The notes under the pieces were generated by a model. It ran no database searches and was not told where the DNA came from. It worked only from the letters and a program-made list of their open reading frames with translations. 9,170 nucleotides of DNA from CANLWN01 sp039815505 (GTDB lineage Bacteria > Bacteroidota > Bacteroidia > Flavobacteriales > Flavobacteriaceae), in the NCBI GenBank assembly GCA_039815505.1, contig JBCBZE010000115.1:1-9170 (forward strand). Direction: 5' to 3'. The position numbers were made by a program, and so were the translations under genes. Numbering within the stretch: position 1 is the first letter of the stretch; each line of letters opens with the position of its first letter. Shown here in pieces: positions 1 through 5,910 of the stretch.

Positions 1-51
1 TTTCAGGTTAAACAAGAATTGGATGCGTTGTTAGGGGATCTTGTAAAGTAG
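1..51 (+). CDS. C-terminal end of an unidentified upstream gene (partial)
   Basis: Frame 1 is open from the first base and ends at TAG (49-51), giving the 16-residue tail FQVKQELDALLGDLVK. Its amphipathic composition looks like a real protein end, but it is too short to assign to a family. The gene would run toward the minus-strand regulator that ends at 82, leaving a 30-bp convergent gap with no clear terminator. The reading could also be chance, because 17 open codons are weak evidence on their own. Confidence 0.4.
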   Translation, partial: FQVKQELDALLGDLVK

Positions 52-81
52 TACAATTATATTTTGGTAAAAGTTATAACG

Positions 82-684
82 CTATTCCACAATGAATCGA
101 TGGGTTCTTTTTTTTAGTGTTTTGCTCAACCATTCGGGAGTTACTCCAATAAAACTGGCAATATATTTCCATGGGGTATCGCGAATTATTTCGGGATAAT
201 CTTCATAAAGAAAGTTAAGTTTGGATTCAATACTGGACATGGTCTTAATGGAAATAAACATTTTGGCTTCGAGCAAATTTTCCATGAGTCTTTTCCGGAA
301 ATAGAGCCCTATACCGTTGGAATATAGGTAGCTGTGATTGAACATCTTTTGCGAAATCAAGACCCCGCTTACTTCGGTAATTGCAAAAACATGATCATTT
401 ACTACTTGATTTGTCAAGAAACTTGTGATATTGCTACAGAGATTTTTTACTCGAAAAAAACGTGTGATGATCCGTTCGTTTTCATCAAAGTATTCTGAGG
501 CTACTATGCCTTTCGTAATATAGAGCAAATCCTTGCATTTCTCGGTACTTGGAAAAATAGTTTGTCCCTTTTTGTAGTGGACAGGTTTTAGTTCTTGCTT
601 AAAAATAGTCCACTCCTGGCTTATATCCGTTTCAGTATACTGGTCTATCACTTTTTTAAATAACCGCACCGAGTTTTCTTCCAT
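82..684 (-). CDS. Crp/Fnr-family transcriptional regulator, divergent copy
   Basis: A 200-residue protein with the two-part layout of Crp/Fnr regulators. Residues about 30-120 form a cyclic-nucleotide-binding-like beta-roll (KKGQTIF near 38-44, LLYITKGIVASEYF near 53-66). A long helical segment follows, and a compact C-terminal helix-turn-helix lies at about 170-192 (DTPWKYIASFIGVTPEWLSK). The glutamate and Arg-Ser/Thr signature that contacts cAMP in E. coli CRP is not visible, so the ligand is unknown and may not be cAMP. No FNR-like cysteine cluster is present. The protein ends almost directly after the recognition helix, as is common in Bacteroidota members. Its C-terminus resembles the two regulators across the intergenic region (shared TPEW-x-SK and a YP-x-I-x(3)-TP motif), so it is a more distant paralog. 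The ATG at 682-684 is preceded by A-rich sequence without a strong ribosome site. A local regulatory role for the pump is inferred from context only. Confidence 0.88.
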   Translation of the reverse strand: MEENSVRLFKKVIDQYTETDISQEWTIFKQELKPVHYKKGQTIFPSTEKCKDLLYITKGIVASEYFDENERIITRFFRVKNLCSNITSFLTNQVVNDHVFAITEVSGVLISQKMFNHSYLYSNGIGLYFRKRLMENLLEAKMFISIKTMSSIESKLNFLYEDYPEIIRDTPWKYIASFIGVTPEWLSKTLKKRTHRFIVE

Positions 685-871
685 ATAGAACTTTTATTTT
701 TTAAGTATCTCCCTGACAGTGTATCAACTCAGGTTTCTCTTGCCTAACAAAACGTTTTAAGATCATGAATACAGGATTATGGGTAGATAACTGATATAAA
801 ACAACCGTAATAAAGGGTAAATCAGTAAAAACCATAAGTTGTTCAAGCTAATGAATTTTGCACGGATACGT

Positions 872-887
872 ATTGAATTAATTCAAT
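872..887. promoter_or_regulatory. Candidate Crp/Fnr-type operator, copy 1
   Basis: This is a perfect 16-bp palindrome, ATTGAATTAATTCAAT. Its inner 14 bases fit TTGA-N6-TCAA, the half-site spacing of the FNR box (TTGAT-N4-ATCAA). It is centred about 42 bp upstream of a TATAAT and about 87 bp upstream of the ATG at 967. That is a plausible position for an activator or an autoregulatory site. The 15-base string TTGAATTAATTCAAT recurs at 2241-2255, before the efflux operon. Binding by the encoded regulators is inferred. Confidence 0.5.
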
Positions 888-896
888 TTTAGATTT

Positions 897-927
897 TTTG
901 TTTGTTAATATTTTCGCGCTTTATAAT
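897..927 (+). promoter_or_regulatory. Candidate promoter for the tandem regulators
   Basis: A TTTG (897-900) followed after 21 bases by TATAAT (922-927) resembles the Bacteroidota TTTG / TAnnTTTG layout. The downstream element matches the classical -10 box better than the phylum consensus. Transcription would begin near 934, leaving a leader of about 33 bases before the ATG at 967. The candidate operator at 872-887 ends 9 bases upstream of the TTTG. Confidence 0.35.
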
Positions 928-966
928 GGTTGAAACTAAGAAGAATTATAAATCCCACCGTAAAAT

Positions 967-1554
967 ATGCTTGAAAAACTTAAAAGCAAAATTGAAAGTC
1001 AATTCCCGGTAAGTCAAGAATTTTGGAAAGAACTACAAAACAATTCCAAGCAAATCACCGTAAAAAAAAATAACATTCTTGTAGCGTATGGTAGTCTTAG
1101 TGGAAAGTCTTACTTTGTGGCCAAGGGCAGTTTTAAATCATCTATGCTGACCATATCGGGAAATTATAAGACGGTTTGGTTCTATTTTGATGAGTTGTTT
1201 TATTTTATTCCTATATTGGATAGTCGTGTATCTAGAAAACCTACCAAATATGAGATAATGGCCATGGAAGACTCCGTGGTCATTGAAATGGAAAATGCGG
1301 TTTGCAGATTATGGTATGAAAAATATCATGAATTTAATATGTTCTCGCGTATGGATCTGATCAAGGATTTTACGATGGCGGATGATATCAGAACGCATTT
1401 GATCAGTTATTCCAAAGAAGATTTTCTTAGATATCTATATGAAAAATACCCTATAATACTTTCCAGGACGCCATCTAAGACGGTAGCTGATTTTATGGGT
1501 ATTACCCCGGAATGGTACTCAAAAATTAAGAAAAAGATTAATCTGAAAAGTTAA
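967..1554 (+). CDS. Crp/Fnr-family transcriptional regulator, tandem copy 1
   Basis: A 195-residue cyclic-nucleotide-binding-like regulator. An N-terminal helix (1-22) leads into a beta-roll (about 28-110, with KK at 33-34, the WFYFDELF strand at 71-78 and KYEIMAMEDSVV at 94-105). A helical linker follows, then a C-terminal helix-turn-helix at about 167-190 (RTPSKTVADFMGITPEWYSK). The CRP-type phosphate-binding cassette (Gly-Glu...Arg-Ser/Thr-Ala) is replaced by unrelated residues, so cAMP binding is doubtful. It aligns without gaps to the next gene over 191 residues with about 80 identities (about 42%, counted by eye), which indicates an old tandem duplication. The next ATG is 7 bases downstream, so the two are probably co-transcribed and translated together. 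A palindrome and a candidate promoter lie upstream. DNA-binding targets are unknown; the efflux operon downstream is the obvious candidate. Confidence 0.88.
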   Translation: MLEKLKSKIESQFPVSQEFWKELQNNSKQITVKKNNILVAYGSLSGKSYFVAKGSFKSSMLTISGNYKTVWFYFDELFYFIPILDSRVSRKPTKYEIMAMEDSVVIEMENAVCRLWYEKYHEFNMFSRMDLIKDFTMADDIRTHLISYSKEDFLRYLYEKYPIILSRTPSKTVADFMGITPEWYSKIKKKINLKS

Positions 1555-1561
1555 AGAATAC

Positions 1562-2137
1562 ATGATTGAAAAAGTAAGGGAAAAGTTTGAAAGAGTAGTT
1601 CCTATGGAGGATGCTTTATGGGTAGAAATGCAGGAGCATGCAAAAAAAGTAACGCTTAAAAAAGGAGAGGTACTTGTGCCGTACTCCAGCAACCGAAGAA
1701 CCGTCAATGTTATTGTCTCCGGAACATTCGAAGCGTCACTCATTTCTTCCGACGGGGATAGAAAGACGGTGTGGTTTTTTTTTGATGAACTTTTTGACGT
1801 TGCCATATGTATGGATAGCTACTATTTAAATGAGAATACGAAATACGAAATCACTGCGCTAGAGGATTCGGTGGTATATCAATTTTCCAAAAAAATCATT
1901 GACAAATGGATCAATGACTTTACAATTTTCAATGAATTCTACCGGACCGATATTGTTGGTGATTTTATTCTTTTGAACGAGATCAGAAATCATATGGTTG
2001 CCCATACCCCTAAGGAATTTTTACAATATTTAAAGAAACATTTCCCCATCCTGCTTAATAGGACACCGTCCAAGAACTTGGCCACTTTCATGGGTATCAC
2101 CCCGGAATGGCTGAGCAAAATAAGAAACGGAATCTAG
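1562..2137 (+). CDS. Crp/Fnr-family transcriptional regulator, tandem copy 2
   Basis: A 191-residue paralog of the preceding regulator, in the same order: N-terminal helix, beta-roll at about 28-110 (TLKKGEVLVPY near 31-41, WFFFDELF at 71-78, KYEITALEDSVVYQF at 94-108), helical linker, and a C-terminal helix-turn-helix at 167-188 (RTPSKNLATFMGITPEWLSK). Conservation between the two copies is highest in the WF-x-FDELF strand, the EDSVV segment and the DNA-binding helices. It is low in the 79-92 loop that faces the ligand pocket in CRP, so the copies may recognise similar DNA but respond to different signals. No canonical cAMP-contact residues are visible. The 7-base spacing to the upstream gene supports one transcript. 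A terminator-like hairpin lies about 85 bases beyond the stop. Homodimer or heterodimer formation cannot be judged from sequence. Confidence 0.88.
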   Translation: MIEKVREKFERVVPMEDALWVEMQEHAKKVTLKKGEVLVPYSSNRRTVNVIVSGTFEASLISSDGDRKTVWFFFDELFDVAICMDSYYLNENTKYEITALEDSVVYQFSKKIIDKWINDFTIFNEFYRTDIVGDFILLNEIRNHMVAHTPKEFLQYLKKHFPILLNRTPSKNLATFMGITPEWLSKIRNGI

Positions 2138-2169
2138 TATAATTTCCAACCGTTGTGCGTACTTTACTA

Positions 2170-2188
2170 CAAATAGTATGCCTATTTG
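2170..2188. repeat. Small perfect inverted repeat
   Basis: CAAATAG (2170-2176) and CTATTTG (2182-2188) are exact reverse complements around TATGC. There is no following T-run, so it is unlikely to be an intrinsic terminator. It could be an operator or an mRNA 3' end structure. It begins 33 bases after the second tandem regulator. Confidence 0.35.
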
Positions 2189-2222
2189 CAGGTGTTTATA
2201 AATCAATCTGTTATTACCTAAT

Positions 2223-2278
2223 TATTAACAAAAAGACATCTTGAATTAATTCAATCGAAAGATGCTTTTTTGTTAATA
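2223..2278 (+). terminator. Terminator-like hairpin after the tandem regulators
   Basis: The arms 2223-2242 and 2259-2278 pair over 20 positions. The exceptions are one G-T wobble (2235/2266) and one A-C mismatch (2236/2265). The loop is 16 bases (2243-2258). An A-run on the 5' arm and six Ts on the 3' arm (2266-2271) flank the stronger CATCTT/AAGATG core, as in an intrinsic terminator. The near-symmetry means it could act in either direction, but only the plus strand has a gene leading into it. The operator-like palindrome at 2241-2254 overlaps the loop. Confidence 0.6.
2241..2254. promoter_or_regulatory. Candidate Crp/Fnr-type operator, copy 2
   Basis: This is a perfect 14-bp palindrome, TTGAATTAATTCAA, identical to the core of the site at 873-886 and again fitting TTGA-N6-TCAA. 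Its centre is about 101 bp upstream of the efflux operon's first ATG, against about 87 bp for copy 1 and its gene. It sits off-centre in the terminator-like hairpin. A regulatory role for the pump operon is inferred. Confidence 0.45.
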
Positions 2279-2289
2279 GCTTCACGACT

Positions 2290-2317
2290 CCTTTTAAATA
2301 GAAACCTGTTTTAAAGG
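2290..2317. repeat. Imperfect inverted repeat in the efflux operon leader
   Basis: CCTTTTAAA (2290-2298) and TTTTAAAGG (2309-2317) pair at 8 of 9 positions around a 10-base spacer. It lies 31 bases before the operon's first ATG, so it could be a second operator or a leader hairpin. The arms are AT-rich, so chance is a real alternative. Confidence 0.3.
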
Positions 2318-2348
2318 TATTATATAACTATAACTAAAAGACCAATTG

Positions 2349-4691
2349 ATGAAAAGACCAACAATACTGCTGTTGTTTTTTTTCTCGTTACTTGCTTTTT
2401 CACAAGAAAAAAAAAGTTACGAGATAGGAATCTTAATCGATGAACAAACGGAGGAGTTGTCGCCCTTACTTAACAAACTAAAAGAAGAAATCAAGGCAGT
2501 GGTTGGTGAAGACGCCAACGTTTCTTTTCCGGATGAACATATCTTGATCAATGGTTATGATCTTGAGACCGCAAGGAACAATTACTTAACCCTGGAGCAG
2601 AATAGTTCTGATATCATTTTGGCTTTGGGCCCCATTAATAATGAAGTGGTAGGTAACATAGAGGTCTTTAAGAAACCTACTATTCTGTTTGGTGCCGTAA
2701 ATAGTGATTTAATTGATTTTGATTTTGAGAGAAAGGTTTCGGGTATTGAAAATTTTACATATCTGGTAACTTCGGAATCCTATAATAATGACCTTAAAAA
2801 ATTCAAGGAGCTTACCGACTTTAAAAACATTGCAATTCTTGTAGACGCAGGTGTAGAAAAGGTCTTACCCTTAAAGAAAACTTTTGATAGGGAGATAGCT
2901 GCCTTGAACGCTGAATATCGTTTAGTTCCTTTCAGCTCCGTGGATGATATATTGAATGGTCTTGATGGTGTAGATGCAGTTTATATGGCCGGTGGATTTT
3001 TCCTGAGCAAAGAGGATAATGTAAAATTGGCACAGGCCCTTATTGAAAGAAAATTACCTTCATTTACCGTAAATAGTGTCACCGATGTAGAAAATGGGCT
3101 AATGGCCACTAATCAGTCCGATGACAATTTGACCACTTTTTTTCGACGCATAGCTATTACGGTAGACCGATACATTGCGGGAACACCTTTGGAAGAACTG
3201 CCCATTAAGCTTGATTATGAGCCAAAACTAACCATAAATTATGATACGGCCCAGTTGGTAGGTGTTCCCATCAAGTATAGTCTAATTGGCGTAACGGATT
3301 TTGTGGGGAACTTTAAGAATGTACTCTCCCAAAAAAATTATAACCTACTTACCGCAATCAATGATGCACTTACGAACAACCTGTCCTTACGTTCCGACCA
3401 AAAGGAAGTAGAACTTTCCGTACAGGATTTTAAAACAGCTAAAAGCGATTACCTACCTTCCCTGGATGCCAATGCCAATGCGACCTACATAGATCCCGAT
3501 TTGGCGGCCATAAGTCAAGGTCAAAGCCCGGAATTTTCTACCGATGGGGACCTGACATTGAATCAGACCATTTTTTCAGAACCCTCAAACGCAAACATAA
3601 CAGTACAGAAGAACCTCTTAAAGGCCGAGCAGGAAAATTATAATTCATTACAGCTAGATCTTATTTTTACCGCTTCCAATAGTTACTTCAATGCCCTTAT
3701 TCTAAAGGCAAATACACAGATTCAAATCCAAAATGTTGAGCTTACAAAAACAAACCTTGAAATAGCGGAGCTCAATTTTGAAGCTGGAGAGGAAGGGAAA
3801 TCGGATTTACTTCGATTTAGAAGTGAATTGGCCCAGGATACGCAGACCATGATAGAGGCCATTAATTCTTTGGAGCAAGGCTTCATTGACTTAAACCAAG
3901 TAGTGAACAATCCCGTAGATCTTGAAATTGATGTGGAAGAGCCTTCTTTGGATAAGGGTTTGTTAAAAAGATATAATTACGATCGGTTTTTTGAACTTTT
4001 GGACAACCCGAGCCTACGGGAACCTTTTACCGAATTTTTAATTGCCGAATCCAAGAAAAATTCCCCTGAACTAAAATCATTGGATTACAGTCTAATCGCT
4101 ACAGAGCGTAATATCAAGTTAAATGGCTATGGCCGGTTTTTACCGACCTTATCGGTACAAGCACAGTACAACGGCACCTTTAGTAGATCGGGAGCGGGAA
4201 AAACTGCGCCCGAGGGTTTTGGCCTCGTGGACAACAGCTATAATGCCGTAGCAAATGTGACCATCCCCATTCTAAATCGTAATCGAACGAACATTGATCT
4301 TAAAACCGCCAAGATACAGAAAGAACAATTGGAAATAAACCGGGCGGACACCGAACTCTCGTTGGATGTAAACGTTCGTACCGGTATCTTAAATCTCATC
4401 AATGAAATTTCCAATATCAAACTCTCCGAAATATCGGAAGAAGCGGCAAAGGAATCTTTAGAACTTACGCAGACCTCCTATTCGAGTGGGTCAGTGACCA
4501 TCGTGGAACTGATAGACTCACAAAATAACTACCTAAATGCCAGATTGTCCAAAGCAAATGCCATATATAACTATTTGATCAATGCACTACAGTTAGAACG
4601 CTTTATAGGGTACTATTTTGTCCTGAATTCCGAGGACGATAACGAGAAATTTACGCAACGTTTTTTTGAATTTTTAAGTACGCAAAATTAA
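2349..4691 (+). CDS. TolC-family outer-membrane efflux protein fused to an N-terminal ABC-type substrate-binding domain
   Basis: A 780-residue outer-membrane factor with two modules. The ATG at 2349 is preferred over the adjoining TTG at 2346. It gives a clean signal peptide (MKRPTILLLFFFSLLAFS, cleavage likely before Q19). Residues about 22-320 resemble ABC_sub_bind / TrpX-like periplasmic binding proteins: an opening IGILID strand, DIILALGPINNEVV (about 88-101), KPTILFGAVN, KNIAILVDAG, DAVYMAGG, LPSFTVNS and an AGTPLEELPI segment. It even has the family's closing pattern, LTINYDTAQLVGVPI (about 294-308). From about 330 the protein is a TolC/OEP domain: LLTAINDALTNN opens it, two repeats of long helices follow, and beta-strand segments lie near 365-408 and 595-641. 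Ordinary TolC-type proteins are about 420-500 residues, so the extra length is the binding module. The adaptor and pump genes follow, so it is the exit duct of a tripartite pump. The ligand is unknown. Confidence 0.87.
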   Translation: MKRPTILLLFFFSLLAFSQEKKSYEIGILIDEQTEELSPLLNKLKEEIKAVVGEDANVSFPDEHILINGYDLETARNNYLTLEQNSSDIILALGPINNEVVGNIEVFKKPTILFGAVNSDLIDFDFERKVSGIENFTYLVTSESYNNDLKKFKELTDFKNIAILVDAGVEKVLPLKKTFDREIAALNAEYRLVPFSSVDDILNGLDGVDAVYMAGGFFLSKEDNVKLAQALIERKLPSFTVNSVTDVENGLMATNQSDDNLTTFFRRIAITVDRYIAGTPLEELPIKLDYEPKLTINYDTAQLVGVPIKYSLIGVTDFVGNFKNVLSQKNYNLLTAINDALTNNLSLRSDQKEVELSVQDFKTAKSDYLPSLDANANATYIDPDLAAISQGQSPEFSTDGDLTLNQTIFSEPSNANITVQKNLLKAEQENYNSLQLDLIFTASNSYFNALILKANTQIQIQNVELTKTNLEIAELNFEAGEEGKSDLLRFRSELAQDTQTMIEAINSLEQGFIDLNQVVNNPVDLEIDVEEPSLDKGLLKRYNYDRFFELLDNPSLREPFTEFLIAESKKNSPELKSLDYSLIATERNIKLNGYGRFLPTLSVQAQYNGTFSRSGAGKTAPEGFGLVDNSYNAVANVTIPILNRNRTNIDLKTAKIQKEQLEINRADTELSLDVNVRTGILNLINEISNIKLSEISEEAAKESLELTQTSYSSGSVTIVELIDSQNNYLNARLSKANAIYNYLINALQLERFIGYYFVLNSEDDNEKFTQRFFEFLSTQN

Positions 4692-4710
4692 CCTTTTAAA
4701 CCTTTAAGAA

Positions 4711-5808
4711 ATGAAACATAGTATTCGAATTCCCATCATAACACTAGTGTCGCTGTTACTTTTTTCTTGTGCCGAGGAGAAGATAGAGAAGACTTCCCTG
4801 CGCCCGGTTAAATATACGGAGGTAAGTACTTTGGGCAATGAGAGGATACGAACTTTTAGCGGTACGGCCCAAACCGATAAGGTCATTAATCTGAGCTTTA
4901 GAAATTCCGGTATCATCGTTCTTTTTGACCTTTCACTGGGACAGTTGGTAAAAAAAGGACAATTATTGGCAAAATTGGATAACGTGCAATCCAGATTATC
5001 GTACGAACAGGCAGTGACCGATTTAAACAGTGCGGCCTCTCAAATGAATACGTCCAAACTTGATCTGGAAAGAACACGAACATTGTATGAAAAAGGTAGC
5101 GCCTCCCTAAGTGAGTTTGAAGCTGCAAAAAATTCATTTACTACTGCAAAAGAGAGTTATCAATCGGCAAAAAGAGGGGTGGGCATTCAACAAGATCAAG
5201 TGAACAACGGCTATATCTATGCACCTGAAAATGGCGTAATTGCCTCTATATCCTCTGAAATAGATGAATCGGTTCAGTCCGGGCAATCCGTGGCAGTATT
5301 AAATTCGGGTACGGACATGGAGATTTCCTTGGGTATTGCCGAAAGTGTTATAAACGGTATTTCCAAGGGGATGAAAGTGAACGTCAGCTTTACCGCATTA
5401 CCGGGGGAACAATTTACGGGAGAGGTGATAGAGGTCTCCCCGACCGTGGATAATAATACAGCTACTTATCCCATAGTAGTTGGAATTACGGAAAACGATA
5501 GTGAAAAAATTAAAAGTGGCATGGCGGCAAACGTCACTTTTGATTTAAATGTCGATACCGATAAAAATAAAGAACAAATACCATTGATACCCTCTAGTGC
5601 TGTAGGTGAAGATACCGAAGGGCAATATGTTTTTTTGATCGAAGGTGAAGGAGATGCGTTGATCGTAAAGAAACATCACATCACGGTTGGTGAATTATCC
5701 GTTGATGGATTTGAAGTAAAATCAGGATTAAAAATAGGGCAAAAAATTGCTACGGCCGGCTTACATACGCTTTTGGACGGCCAACAGGTAAAAATGTCAA
5801 AATTGTGA
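4711..5808 (+). CDS. RND efflux periplasmic adaptor subunit (membrane fusion lipoprotein)
   Basis: A 365-residue adaptor that links the RND pump to the outer-membrane duct. The N-terminus is a lipoprotein signal peptide with lipobox LFSC, giving lipidated Cys20. The two halves of the lipoyl-like barrel-sandwich domain are at about 58-92 (LGQLVKKGQLLAKLD at 76-90) and 165-198 (YIYAPENGVIASI, then VQSGQSVAVL). Between them, about 94-162 form the helical hairpin (LDLERTRTLYEKGSASLSEFE in its middle, split by the usual K-G-S turn) that meets TolC. A beta-barrel domain (about 204-285) and a membrane-proximal domain (about 286-362, PLIPSSAVGED opening it) complete the standard layout. The length is normal for the HlyD/AcrA family. 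It starts 19 bases after the outer-membrane gene, with an AAGAA stretch just ahead, so co-transcription is expected. A 102-base gap separates it from the pump gene. Confidence 0.93.
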   Translation: MKHSIRIPIITLVSLLLFSCAEEKIEKTSLRPVKYTEVSTLGNERIRTFSGTAQTDKVINLSFRNSGIIVLFDLSLGQLVKKGQLLAKLDNVQSRLSYEQAVTDLNSAASQMNTSKLDLERTRTLYEKGSASLSEFEAAKNSFTTAKESYQSAKRGVGIQQDQVNNGYIYAPENGVIASISSEIDESVQSGQSVAVLNSGTDMEISLGIAESVINGISKGMKVNVSFTALPGEQFTGEVIEVSPTVDNNTATYPIVVGITENDSEKIKSGMAANVTFDLNVDTDKNKEQIPLIPSSAVGEDTEGQYVFLIEGEGDALIVKKHHITVGELSVDGFEVKSGLKIGQKIATAGLHTLLDGQQVKMSKL

Positions 5809-5910
5809 CCATAGGACGCTGTCCAAAGTTCTTTAGTTCCAGGCAAGAAGTGTTTTTAATTACCCAATTCAATTTTAGGGCAATAACAACTTATAAATAA
5901 ACCAACTGTA
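5809..5910. other. Gap between adaptor and pump genes
   Basis: This is a 102-base spacer inside an otherwise tight operon. It contains the 13-base string AATTCAATTTTAG (5866-5878), which also occurs at 880-892 across the right half of operator copy 1. Here the left half-site TTGA is absent. A TATAAA (5892-5897) lies just before the pump start but has no convincing partner upstream. A short GGAC-GCT-GTCC hairpin near 5815 is too small to be a terminator. Confidence 0.35.

Larger units (their letters stand above)
685..966. other. Divergent intergenic region between regulators
   Basis: This 282-bp AT-rich gap separates the minus-strand regulator from the tandem plus-strand regulators and should hold promoters for both directions. 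On the right it carries the 16-bp palindrome at 872-887 and a candidate promoter at 897-927. On the left, a 10-bp palindrome AAAACGTTTT lies at 749-758. On the minus strand it provides a TTTTG that could be part of a -33 element for the left gene, but no convincing -7 element follows. No open reading frame of note and no RNA gene was recognised. Confidence 0.6.
2138..2348. other. Intergenic region between regulators and efflux operon
   Basis: This 211-bp AT-rich gap holds several symmetric elements: a 7-bp perfect inverted repeat with a 5-base loop (2170-2188), the terminator-like hairpin (2223-2278), the second copy of the TTGAATTAATTCAA palindrome (2241-2254), and an imperfect inverted repeat with 8 of 9 arm positions paired (2290-2317). 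A TATATA-like segment near 2320-2326 could serve the efflux operon, but no clear TTTG / TAnnTTTG promoter pair was found. No coding capacity was recognised. Confidence 0.55.

Noticed and set aside
1519..1806. 95-codon minus-strand frame across the junction of the tandem regulators
   Set aside because: It overlaps two well-supported genes on the other strand. Serine-rich low-complexity content points to a shadow frame.
1498..2120. Near-identical DNA encoding GITPEW in both tandem regulators, considered as a direct repeat
   Set aside because: It is explained by conserved protein sequence in paralogous genes. The flanking DNA differs, so it is not a separate repeat element.
2346..2348. TTG as the start codon of the outer-membrane protein
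   Set aside because: An ATG follows immediately at 2349 and gives the same signal peptide. The more common start is preferred, although the difference is only one residue.
5815..5825. GGAC-GCT-GTCC hairpin after the adaptor gene as a terminator
   Set aside because: The stem has only four pairs and no T-run follows, so it is unlikely to end transcription within the operon.
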